A stretch of 8,713 bases of DNA from NCBI GenBank assembly GCA_016927965.1, contig JAFGLP010000035.1, positions 1 to 8,713 on the forward strand, given 5' to 3'. Numbering within the stretch: the stretch's first letter is position 1; the number at the start of each line of letters is the position of its first letter. This document shows positions 1 through 6,082 of the stretch, one piece after another. The notes under the pieces are model-generated. The model saw only the letters and a program-made list of their open reading frames with translations, was not told the origin of the DNA and made no database searches. Source of the stretch: Dehalococcoidia bacterium (lineage in GTDB: Bacteria > Chloroflexota > Dehalococcoidia > GIF9 > UBA5629). The translations under genes and the position numbers were made by a program.

Positions 1-145
1 AGACAGGGGGCACGATCAATGGACACGTTTGTGACGCTGGTTTGGCGATGAGGAAGCGACGGACTTCCTGAGTAAATAACCGAAGTAATTGAATCAGGGG
101 GTTGCTGGTTGCACATCCTGCACAGGTAGGAGTGGTCTCAAACAT
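1..145 (-). CDS. possible N-terminus of an unidentified protein, truncated by the window edge
   Basis: On the minus strand an ATG at 145 opens a frame with no stop through to position 1 (48 complete codons), and an in-frame TGA lies seven codons upstream (166-164). The peptide starts MFETTPTCAGCATSNPL and continues with an amphipathic stretch, LIQLLRLFTQEVRRFLIAKP. It has a CxxC near residues 8-11, and its composition is plausible for a real protein. There is no Shine-Dalgarno; a TATATT box (161-156) sits 10 nt before the ATG, so a leaderless or very short leader is possible. A second minus-strand frame is also open over the first 85 bases, so this call could be chance. I do not recognise a family. 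A gene or mobile-element ORF ending left of the window are both possible. Confidence 0.28.
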   Translation of the reverse strand, partial: MFETTPTCAGCATSNPLIQLLRLFTQEVRRFLIAKPASQTCPLIVPPV

Positions 146-196
146 GCAAGGAAAGAATATATTTCATGTCCAGCCACACCACACAGGAGGATTAAT

Positions 197-256
197 ATGG
201 TGGTTGCGTCCGGGGCAAGTTATGGAGCCGTTTGCCACCGGACGCAGGCTTGCTAA
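197..256 (+). CDS. 19-codon ORF with an ideal Shine-Dalgarno
   Basis: AGGAGG at 185-190 is followed by a 6-nt spacer and ATG at 197. The frame encodes MVVASGASYGAVCHRTQAC and stops at TAA 254-256. The SD and spacing are as good as any in the window, but the peptide matches nothing I know, and codons 4-17 fall inside a strong hairpin (206-245). It could be a leader peptide, a short toxin-like peptide, or a chance ORF in a structured RNA. The nearest confident downstream gene starts over 400 bases away, which argues against a classical attenuator leader for it. Confidence 0.22.
   Translation: MVVASGASYGAVCHRTQAC
206..245. other. strong 13-bp hairpin, possible structured RNA element
   Basis: Bases 206-218 (GCGTCCGGGGCAA) pair with 232-245 (TTGCCACCGGACGC) as 8 bp plus 5 bp, interrupted only by a bulged A at 237. 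The loop is 13 nt (219-231). A weaker outer helix is possible between 174-180 (CCACACC) and 262-269 (GGTGTAGG, one bulged A), which would enclose both the SD-ATG at 185-199 and the hairpin. No U-tract follows, so this is not a normal intrinsic terminator. I could not match it to a riboswitch, group II intron domain V, or RNase P. Confidence 0.55.
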
Positions 257-469
257 TGTAAGGTGTAGGGAGTTGGTGGATTAAAGCCGGTCAGCGATTG
301 ATCTCAATATGCACTGTCCGCATTCTTTATCCCACCATGTGCAATGGTTTTCCTTGCATTCCATGCAATCATCATCCAATGATTCCGCTGATGCGAAAGA
401 ACCCAATTGAAGTAATGGGCAAATCATTTTCTTTCCATCTCGTATAATTTATGTTAGTTAGTAGCTATA

Positions 470-487
470 GGATTAACGGGATTAACT
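470..487 (+). repeat. 9-bp tandem direct repeat, GGATTAAC core
   Basis: GGATTAACG (470-478) is followed directly by GGATTAACT (479-487), eight of nine bases identical. It lies 203 bp upstream of the Fe-S operon start. A tandem of the same period with the complementary core (TTAATC) occurs at 8215-8232. It could be a regulator site or chance. Confidence 0.4.
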
Positions 488-667
488 AAGATCAACTTAC
501 GCATTATTTCTGAAACCCGTCCTAAAGGAAGAAATGGTTCAAATAACCGTTCTTATATGCACGATGTATCAGACACGGTGAATATTTATAATCTTCCTTA
601 CATACAACAGGATATCATAAAGGCCTCGTGTAAGATGCGATATGTGCTTGCGTTACCAGGTTTAAGC

Positions 668-684
668 TATAATTTCCTCCGAGG
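668..684 (+). promoter_or_regulatory. candidate -10 box and ribosome binding site of the Fe-S operon
   Basis: A perfect TATAAT lies at 668-673 and a GAGG Shine-Dalgarno at 681-684, 5 nt before the GTG at 690. Transcription from this box should begin near 680, giving a leader of about 10 nt that starts almost at the SD. No convincing -35 hexamer lies 16-18 bp upstream, so an activator may be needed. The SD is part of an odd-centred palindrome, CCTC-C-GAGG (676-684), which spans the predicted start site. Confidence 0.45.
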
Positions 685-689
685 TTCAG

Positions 690-2084
690 GTGGTCAATAA
701 GGATTTTGTCGATGCCGGTTGCTGCCAGCTGTGTGGTACTTGCTTATCCAGTTGTCCCGTTCTTAATTATAGTCAGGAGCAGGCGCGGGCTGAAAAGGAC
801 CGGCTCAACCGCTCGCTGGACAGTCGTGTGGTGGACAAATGCACTACTTGCTTTTCCTGCAATTTATACTGCCCTAATAGCTGCCACCCCTACGAGCTGA
901 TCCTGTTGCGATGGCATGAACGCTATCTGCGGCAGGGCCTGCCGGCCATTGCCCGCATGGTACTACCGGGTGATAAGTCATCGATATGGAACCAGTTATA
1001 CCCGCTGCTGCCCGCCGATGAGAAAGCACAGATTAGAGCATGGAGAAGGACGGATGGCAAGCAGGGTAAAGATATCTTGCTGACCGGTTGCTTCAGTTCC
1101 TTTTCACCTTACCTGGCTGAAACCTCGATTCTCAGAGAACTCACTGTTTATGGCGACGAGCGTCTCTGGTGCAGCGGCGGGCATATCTACCAGCTCGGGT
1201 TGCTGGATGTTGTAGAGAAGGCCGGTCTCAGGGTAAAGAAAATCCTTGAGGATTTGCAGCCCCAACGCGTCGTGACAATGATGGCAGCAGAACACGCCAT
1301 GCTGACCCGCATATTACCTGAGCGGTTCGGCATAAATGTAAAAGCCGATGTTATCACTCTCGAACACTGGCTGCTTCTGCAAATGCGTTCAGGTGGTTTA
1401 CCGCTGACCTCACCCATAAAACTACGTGTTGCCATACATGATAACTGTTTCTCCAAAAGTGAAGGTGAGCCACTATGGCAGGCGGCCAGGGATATCGTAT
1501 CAGCCTGCGGGGCCGGGATAGTGGAAATGCCTCATAACCGCCGTGATGCGCTCTGCTGCGGGTTTGGTGCCGCCGCCGGCAAATTCAGCCTGCTGGACCT
1601 GATCGAACATGGTTCCAGGCGGCTGAAGGAAGCCGAGCAGTCGGGCGCAGACTGCCTGGTGGTATACTGCTCGGCATGCTATTTTGTCTTTTCTGTAGTG
1701 AAGGAGCTTTATGGCAGCAGATTGGAACTGTACCATCTCGTTGAGCTGGTTGATCTGGCCCGGGGTGGAAAGACGCTGCACCGCACGCGCCAGCGGGCTT
1801 TTCAGATTATAGCTATCATCTCGGCCAATATCTTACGCATGCTTTTCCATGGCAGTGCCCGCCAGAGATTCCATATAGATATCCATCAGTTTGACCATGA
1901 CCTGTCATCGGATGATATCAGCCTGGAACCGGCACGCATGGTTAAATTTTTCAGCTCCATATATAGCAGCCCTGTCTTTCAGAATCCTGCGGTTCTAAGC
2001 ATGCTTCACTTTGCCTTCAGGCTGACTATTTATGTAAGAAGGAGGTTAAGCCGTGATAGAGACGGGAAAATACCAGTTTGGTAA
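690..2084 (+). CDS. HdrD/GlpC-like (Fe-S)-binding protein with dicluster ferredoxin and CCG domains, first gene of pair
   Basis: This is a 464-residue soluble-looking electron-transfer protein. Residues 12-67 form a two-[4Fe-4S] ferredoxin module with C12-C15-C18-C22-P and C51-C54-C57-C61-P. Two CCG (HdrB-type) domains follow. The first (about 129-205) is degenerate: C134 remains, the CC pair is C161-S162, and the final CxxC is absent (AAEH). The second is complete: C253, C289-C290, C327-x2-C330. It should therefore bind two cubane clusters and probably one non-cubane cluster. An extension of about 100 residues (from 365) contains basic and hydrophobic stretches and ends in RRRLSRDRDGK; a peripheral membrane contact is conceivable. 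The GTG start is supported by GAGG 5 nt upstream. It overlaps the next, paralogous gene by 32 bp. The architecture resembles HdrD, GlpC and the glycolate/lactate oxidase Fe-S subunits, but the substrate and partner cannot be told from here. Confidence 0.88.
   Translation: MVNKDFVDAGCCQLCGTCLSSCPVLNYSQEQARAEKDRLNRSLDSRVVDKCTTCFSCNLYCPNSCHPYELILLRWHERYLRQGLPAIARMVLPGDKSSIWNQLYPLLPADEKAQIRAWRRTDGKQGKDILLTGCFSSFSPYLAETSILRELTVYGDERLWCSGGHIYQLGLLDVVEKAGLRVKKILEDLQPQRVVTMMAAEHAMLTRILPERFGINVKADVITLEHWLLLQMRSGGLPLTSPIKLRVAIHDNCFSKSEGEPLWQAARDIVSACGAGIVEMPHNRRDALCCGFGAAAGKFSLLDLIEHGSRRLKEAEQSGADCLVVYCSACYFVFSVVKELYGSRLELYHLVELVDLARGGKTLHRTRQRAFQIIAIISANILRMLFHGSARQRFHIDIHQFDHDLSSDDISLEPARMVKFFSSIYSSPVFQNPAVLSMLHFAFRLTIYVRRRLSRDRDGKIPVW
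2039..2045 (+). promoter_or_regulatory. ribosome binding site of the second Fe-S gene
   Basis: AAGGAGG lies inside the end of the upstream coding region, 7 nt before GTG 2053. It fixes the start of the second gene within the first and indicates that the two proteins are made from one mRNA, with coupled translation likely. Confidence 0.85.
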
Positions 2085-3252
2085 TGTGGACAATTGCATG
2101 TTGTGCGGGGAATGCCTGTCGCGCTGTCCGGAGCTCAATCTTCCGCTAACGGTTGCCAAACAGGAGAAGTTAAAAATTAACAGAGGAGAGATAAGTCGGC
2201 ACGTATCACAGGCCTGCACGGGCTGTTTCAACTGCGATACGTACTGTCCGAATCAGGCCAATCCCTGCGAGACCATAGTCAATCACTGGTGGGAAGTTTA
2301 CCGGAGCCGTGGTTTGCTGGAGCGGGCACGCTACTTTCAGCCGCTCGAGCAGAAGAACTTCCGCAACTATGTCACGCACCGCCTGCCCCCTGATGAAAAG
2401 GCCAGACTGTCCAGCTGGGACGACACCTCACCCTGTGAGGAATTCATCTACCCGGGCTGCAATGTCTGCACCGTGCCCTATCTTACCGATACATCCCTCC
2501 TTCCCAAAATACCCATCCGCGGCGGCCCTTCCTGGTGCTGTGGGGAAACTTACTTCCGCACTGGTTGTTATGACCTGGCAGAAGCCCAGGGCAGGCGCAT
2601 GCAGGCCCGCTTTGCAGAGATGGGAGCCAAGAACATCCTTATGATGTGTACTGCCGGCACCTTCCTTTTTTCTAAGGTAATGCCCGAGCGCCTGGGCATG
2701 AAGTTCGATGCCAAATTTAAACCGCTGGTAAGCTACCTCTGGGAGGAGCTTGAAAGCGGCCGCATTAAAATCGAACGTAAGCTCAACCTGCGTGCAACTT
2801 TGCAGGATTCCTGTTACTCCAAGTTCCTGGAGCCGGATTACATTGAGTTGCCGCGCAAGATACTCCAGCATATCGGTGTTGAGGTGATTGAAATGCCGCG
2901 CAGCCGGGACAGGATGGTATGTTGCGGCATTGGCGCCGGGTTCAGTATTGAAAGCTGCTACAACACCATCGACCTCACGCGCTCCACTCTGAAACGGCTG
3001 CACGAGGCCAAAAAGACAGGCGCGGATATACTATGTGTTTATTGCGCGGGCTGCCTGCAGATGCTTGGTTCCGGTTCCCTGCTTTATCCGGGAACACGGC
3101 AGATCTATCACTTGCTTGAACTGGTGCAGATGGCAACCGGGGAGGTTCCTCAGCGCAGGATCAGGCAGCGTTCCGTAACCATGTTCAGCGGCATGCTGGT
3201 CAACCAGGCCCCTAAATTATTATCTCGCTCACGTTTCAAGCCGACTTTATAG
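2053..3252 (+). CDS. HdrD/GlpC-like (Fe-S)-binding protein with dicluster ferredoxin and CCG domains, second gene of pair
   Basis: This 399-residue paralogue of the preceding gene has the same domain order. The ferredoxin module has C15-C18-C21-C25-P and C55-C58-C61-C65-P. The first CCG domain (about 131-205) keeps C136, C162-C163 and C199, but the last cysteine of CxxC is replaced (CTAG), so it is less eroded than its neighbour's. The second CCG domain is complete: C254, C290-C291, C331-x2-C334, preceded by the family-like EMPRSRDRMVCCG. The C-terminal tail after about 367 is short and basic. Both proteins share LPxDEKA, a D-x-CxSK segment and an R-x-RQR sequence after the last CCG domain, consistent with tandem duplication and divergence. 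Expected role: partner subunit in a cytoplasmic electron-transfer or disulfide-reductase-type complex. No HdrA, flavoprotein oxidase, cytochrome b or quinone-binding subunit is encoded alongside. The next gene is convergent, so the operon ends here; no clear intrinsic terminator is visible in 3253-3360. Confidence 0.88.
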   Translation: MIETGKYQFGNVDNCMLCGECLSRCPELNLPLTVAKQEKLKINRGEISRHVSQACTGCFNCDTYCPNQANPCETIVNHWWEVYRSRGLLERARYFQPLEQKNFRNYVTHRLPPDEKARLSSWDDTSPCEEFIYPGCNVCTVPYLTDTSLLPKIPIRGGPSWCCGETYFRTGCYDLAEAQGRRMQARFAEMGAKNILMMCTAGTFLFSKVMPERLGMKFDAKFKPLVSYLWEELESGRIKIERKLNLRATLQDSCYSKFLEPDYIELPRKILQHIGVEVIEMPRSRDRMVCCGIGAGFSIESCYNTIDLTRSTLKRLHEAKKTGADILCVYCAGCLQMLGSGSLLYPGTRQIYHLLELVQMATGEVPQRRIRQRSVTMFSGMLVNQAPKLLSRSRFKPTL

Positions 3253-3360
3253 CATTGTTGGCTCGTCACATACAAATATGCCTGCTGATAGCTTAAGGAT
3301 ACTAATAATACGTGCATAGGCCGAATCGGTCGGAGTTCTAAATAATTCTGGGGTGAGTGC

Positions 3361-4047
3361 TTAGAGAGGTGCTTTATGGATCTCATATTGCTGTGCCGCT
3401 TCGATTTCAACTTTCATCTTTTCCCAGTTTTTGGCCCAGTACCACCCTGGATAGGAAACACTGAAATAAAGCAGCACAAGAACCGCAGGCCAACCGAACA
3501 GGAAATCCAGTATCTTGCCTGTATCCAAATGCAGAATCATGATATAGCTTATTAATATTCCCTGGATAACATAAAATAAACCCCATACTATGTTAATATC
3601 GAACCATGCCTTGAAGAAATACTTGCTCTTTCCAAATTTTTCCTGTGTACGTTCGATGGTTTCTTTCCCTACAAGAGACATGACAAATGGCCTTGGCATA
3701 AGCATTGAGCCGATGAAAATAAGACCTAGTATGGTGTTATCGAGAGAGGGGATAAGACTAAAAAACGAATTATGCGGCGACAAAAATCCAGCAATGGTTT
3801 GAGTGACTATCATAATAAAAGTAATCAGGGCAAACATACTGATGGTATGTCTTGTAATACAAGATATGATAGTAACCAGAATAAGCCATGCCAGGGATAT
3901 ATAAACTCCTATCAGCGGGGCTCCAGCTACGGAGCTAATCTCAAGAATGAGCAGGGGAGCAAACATGCATAGCAGGAAATCTCTCCATGGAATCCTGGAA
4001 AGATTTAATTTAATATGATCCCAACTACTTCCCTGATTATCAGCCAT
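3361..4047 (-). CDS. six-helix integral membrane protein, VC0807/IspZ-like
   Basis: This 228-residue hydrophobic protein has about six membrane segments, near residues 24-42, 44-64, 68-86, 102-125, 150-172 and 183-201, with a hydrophilic amphipathic C-terminus. The stretch ILGLIFIGSMLMPRPFVMSL, with its RPF motif at 119-121, followed by a charged linker and a W-x-D-x-N-x-x-W-G helix, is reminiscent of the VC0807/intracellular septation protein A (IspZ) group. I use that as a family resemblance only. I chose ATG 4047 rather than GTG 4053 because AAAGGAA (4060-4054) touches the GTG but sits 6-7 nt before the ATG. It is convergent with the Fe-S operon and separated by 432 bp from the kinase gene upstream, so it is likely transcribed alone. 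Function unknown; it contains no catalytic motif that I recognise. Confidence 0.75.
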   Translation of the reverse strand: MADNQGSSWDHIKLNLSRIPWRDFLLCMFAPLLILEISSVAGAPLIGVYISLAWLILVTIISCITRHTISMFALITFIMIVTQTIAGFLSPHNSFFSLIPSLDNTILGLIFIGSMLMPRPFVMSLVGKETIERTQEKFGKSKYFFKAWFDINIVWGLFYVIQGILISYIMILHLDTGKILDFLFGWPAVLVLLYFSVSYPGWYWAKNWEKMKVEIEAAQQYEIHKAPL

Positions 4048-4053
4048 ATTCAC

Positions 4054-4125
4054 TTCCTTTAGGATAGCTATTTAATCGGCCTTTTGAATAACCGGCCACG
4101 CATTCAATCCATGTGTTAAATTATA
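4054..4125 (-). promoter_or_regulatory. candidate promoter and SD of the VC0807-like gene
   Basis: Read on the minus strand, a perfect TATAAT lies at 4125-4120, and the Shine-Dalgarno AAAGGAA at 4060-4054 precedes ATG 4047. The predicted leader is about 65 nt. No good -35 box is seen at the expected spacing. The SD call is firm; the -10 call is tentative in this A+T-rich spacer. Confidence 0.4.
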
Positions 4126-4479
4126 CTTTAAAGCAACTTGAGCAGTTAGATACCTGGTTGTCTGCTAATCCATAACCACATGCCCTAAACCTCATTATAC
4201 TGGATGTATTATTCTTGTATACCTCAGATCGTCACAGCCTGCATCTCCGCTGGGTAGCGTCATGGGGAGCGGCAGAAGGAGAATTAAATCTGGATGAACG
4301 TTTTGTGATGCAATAATGTTGCAGATAGCTGATATCTGGATATAGTAGTTTGGCTGTTTGAAGATATGAAACTCTTCCCCTAATATTCAAACTTGTTATA
4401 CTGATTTTGCTAATAGCGGTTATCCAGTAACGTGCCGCAGGCAGGCATGCTTGTACAGGGTGTTTATGCTTTAGAGCCA
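4061..4479. other. non-coding spacer downstream of the kinase gene
   Basis: About 420 bases lie between two co-directional minus-strand genes. The part next to 4054-4125 holds the promoter of the VC0807-like gene. An 82-codon minus-strand frame (4480-4232) begins with GTG overlapping the kinase stop by one base, but it has no SD and an implausible composition. I see no RNA gene, terminator or repeat here beyond short inverted sequences such as TATAC...GTATA at 4197-4221. Confidence 0.5.
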
Positions 4480-5121
4480 CTAATCAAAACGCGCGTGTGC
4501 AGCTGCTGCGACAACATCCTCAACCAGTTCAAATCCCAATATGCCGGTATCGAGAGAAATGTTGTATTGTCTGGCGTCTGTCCAGTCTTCTCCGGTAATT
4601 AAACGAAGATAACTGGCCCTTGAGTTATCCGTGGACTGTATCCTCTTCTGCGCTTCGGGCAATGACAGATGATACAGTTCCTGGATACGTTGCTCGCGGA
4701 AGGCAACATCTGCATGTAAAAAGATGCTCAAACGCCTGGGATGGCTGCGTAAAACATGGTAAGCGCCCCGGCCTATTATGACTGCTGAACCGTGCTTTGC
4801 GATATCCATGATAATGTCAGACTCAGCCCGGTACAGTTCTTTATCATCAGGTATATTTAGGGGAGGAGGGACATATGTATAGGGGCTGCCGAATACAGAT
4901 TGTTCCAGCACAGATCGCCATAATGGGGTGACTCTCTCATCACGGGATATCAAGCTATCCTCTGATATATTAAGTTGTTGTGCCGCCCGACTCACGATTT
5001 CACGATCGACGTATGATATGCCAAGCTTGCTGGCCAATTGTTTTCCAATATAGGCCCCGCCGCTTCCTATTTGGCGGCTGATTGTGATTATATAAGGCGC
5101 AGTTCGTTTCTTCTCTGACAT
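4480..5121 (-). CDS. cytidylate kinase-like P-loop protein
   Basis: The 213-residue protein matches the cytidylate-kinase-like family, predicted nucleotide (or other small-molecule) kinases distinct from true Cmk. Near the N-terminus is ITISRQIGSGGAYIGKQLA, with the variant P-loop G19-SGGAYI-GK27 in place of the classical GxxGxGK. It is followed by D39-R-E41, a usual feature of this group. The middle has IIGRGAYHVL (114-123), another conserved block, then a basic helix, FREQRIQ. The C-terminal segment has TGEDWTDARQYNISLDTG, the expected end of the fold. It is full length for the family. ATG 5121 starts the protein only four codons before the conserved region begins, with no SD upstream but a near-consensus promoter ending 8 nt before the ATG, suggesting leaderless mRNA. 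The substrate is unknown; CMP is an assumption from the name. It is separated by 130 bp from the gene upstream. Confidence 0.87.
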   Translation of the reverse strand: MSEKKRTAPYIITISRQIGSGGAYIGKQLASKLGISYVDREIVSRAAQQLNISEDSLISRDERVTPLWRSVLEQSVFGSPYTYVPPPLNIPDDKELYRAESDIIMDIAKHGSAVIIGRGAYHVLRSHPRRLSIFLHADVAFREQRIQELYHLSLPEAQKRIQSTDNSRASYLRLITGEDWTDARQYNISLDTGILGFELVEDVVAAAAHARFD

Positions 5122-5129
5122 GTGGAAAT

Positions 5130-5159
5130 ACTATATGGTAAACCTGCTGAGTGTGTCAA
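5130..5159 (-). promoter_or_regulatory. sigma70-type promoter of the kinase gene, leaderless arrangement
   Basis: On the minus strand a consensus TTGACA (5159-5154) is followed by an 18-bp spacer and TATAGT (5135-5130, five of six bases). The -10 box ends 8 nt before the ATG at 5121, so initiation is expected at or within a few bases of the start codon. No SD-like purine run lies between. Confidence 0.7.
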
Positions 5160-5251
5160 AACATACCTGTGGCAGGAAGCAGCTATAAAAATCTACCTCC
5201 CTGAAGTATTTACAATAATTGAATATGGGATTGCGCCAAGAGGTAACAATA

Positions 5252-5848
5252 TTAAAGATTTATATTTCGCCTGGGCAGAACAAAGCCTGTGTTTTTCATG
5301 TAATCTATATAGGCATCGCCATAGCGAATGAGCAGGTCTTTCTCCTCTGCCCGGCAAAATATGTAGAAGACAGGCAGCCAGAGCAAGGAGATTACAGCCA
5401 GAAACGGGGAGTTCAGCATAAACGCGGCGACCCACCATAAAGTAACTTCGCCTGCGGCCTGCGGATGCCTGATCTTCTTGTAGATGCCTCCATAGAGCGT
5501 ATGTTCCTTCTTAGGGGTAAGGGATTCTTCACCTGCGTCTTTCAACCCTTTGATCATGAAATACCCGCCCGGAATTCCGATAACAAGTGCGATGAGGACT
5601 GATATCCAGTATTCCCAGGGAAAAGTAAGCGGTAGAGAAATGGGTAAAGGGTAAAAGAAGTATATTACGTAATTGAACAGAGCTATTAACTCAAATCCGG
5701 AGGCTATTAGCCTGTACCGTTTGCACTTAGCGTAGGCTATTTCACCTATTTTCTTTTCCAGGGCAGCCGGCCCTACACTTCTTACATAGAAGTACAGGAA
5801 GAGCAGGGCTGATACGATCAGCACAGCCAGGTTGATCCATGCTATCAT
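5252..5848 (-). CDS. isoprenylcysteine carboxylmethyltransferase-family membrane protein
   Basis: This 198-residue integral membrane methyltransferase has helices near 4-22, 48-66, 80-99 and a C-terminal pair at 137-165. The signature of the ICMT/phospholipid-methyltransferase superfamily is in the C-terminal half: YGGIYKKIRHPQAAGE (119-134, with R127-H128-P129 and G133-E134), then E168-E169, R175-Y-G177, Y180-x2-Y183 and the end motif LPR (191-193). These segments form the S-adenosylmethionine pocket in known members. The frame extends upstream to TTG 5893, but AGGGAG (5863-5858) lies 9 nt before ATG 5848 and 6 nt before GTG 5851, so the start is one of these two. In bacteria such proteins methylate small lipophilic or lipid substrates, and true prenylcysteine substrates are not expected. 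Substrate unknown. A second member of the superfamily begins at 8367. Three palindromes lie 50-125 bp upstream. Confidence 0.85.
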   Translation of the reverse strand: MIAWINLAVLIVSALLFLYFYVRSVGPAALEKKIGEIAYAKCKRYRLIASGFELIALFNYVIYFFYPLPISLPLTFPWEYWISVLIALVIGIPGGYFMIKGLKDAGEESLTPKKEHTLYGGIYKKIRHPQAAGEVTLWWVAAFMLNSPFLAVISLLWLPVFYIFCRAEEKDLLIRYGDAYIDYMKNTGFVLPRRNINL

Positions 5849-5896
5849 CACTGTCAACTCCCTATTCAGACAGGCTGTATCCCGGTCAAGCAAAAT

Positions 5897-5971
5897 TGGC
5901 GACTTGCCGGCAACACCGCCACGCTTGAGTTGATTTAAATCTTATCATACGTGGCATTTCAGAATATATTC
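5897..5971. promoter_or_regulatory. three regularly spaced 10-bp palindromes, possible operator array
   Basis: Three perfect palindromes occur upstream of the methyltransferase gene: TTGCCGGCAA (5904-5913), GATTTAAATC (5932-5941) and GAATATATTC (5962-5971). Their centres are 28 and 30 bp apart, close to three helical turns. The first is flanked by TGGCG (5897-5901) and CGCCA (5917-5921), making a 25-bp dyad. An imperfect palindrome, TATGTCCGGGCATA (5974-5987), lies just beyond. The three cores differ in sequence, so a single regulator binding all three is uncertain; the first could also act as an RNA hairpin. Confidence 0.4.
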
Positions 5972-6082
5972 GTTATGTCCGGGCATACCGCCATTACAAT
6001 TATTACCTGGCTTTGATGTCAAATTATCACTGATTTGCTATGGCTGCCGGAAGATATTACCCCTGCAAAGAAAGGCATAAGT

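Larger units (their letters stand above)
146..689. other. long region without a confident gene, upstream of the Fe-S operon
   Basis: This stretch of about 540 bases holds a strong hairpin (206-245), an SD-preceded 19-codon ORF (197-256), a smaller hairpin at 340-358 (TGCAA/TTGCA and GG/CC around a TTTT loop), a 9-bp tandem repeat (470-487), and three perfect TATAAT hexamers (443-448, 587-592, 668-673). Only the last is placed to serve the downstream Fe-S operon. The first 130 bases are more G+C-rich and structured; the rest is A+T-rich and looks like ordinary promoter or spacer DNA. I see no tRNA, rRNA or recognisable riboswitch. Confidence 0.6.

Noticed and set aside
102..284. 60-codon plus-strand frame starting with TTG
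   Set aside because: No SD, poor start codon, unconvincing composition, and it overlaps the structured element in another frame from the SD-preceded ATG at 197.
443..448. Perfect TATAAT, and another at 587-592, upstream of the Fe-S operon
   Set aside because: Neither has a -35 box at a workable distance nor a gene at a suitable distance downstream; such hexamers are expected in A+T-rich spacer.
534..581. 15-codon ORF with an AAGGAAG sequence upstream, in the Fe-S operon leader region
   Set aside because: Too short, the SD spacing is poor, and there is no feature in the peptide or surrounding structure to suggest a leader peptide.
2428..3003. 191-codon minus-strand frame inside the second Fe-S gene
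   Set aside because: It is the antisense shadow of a confidently coding, cysteine-motif-rich frame, and the translated product has no domain features.
3253..3360. Convergent spacer checked for a bidirectional terminator
   Set aside because: Short repeats such as CCGAATCGG are present, but no stem of useful length with a T-tract was found, so no terminator is called.
4232..4480. 82-codon minus-strand frame whose GTG overlaps the kinase stop codon by one base
   Set aside because: The stop-start overlap is suggestive of coupling, but there is no SD, the composition is rich in Ser, Arg, His, Cys and Tyr with no pattern, and no family is recognisable.
5122..5331. 69-codon plus-strand frame across the kinase promoter and the methyltransferase 3' end
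   Set aside because: It is antisense to a real gene for much of its length and covers a near-consensus promoter for the opposite strand.
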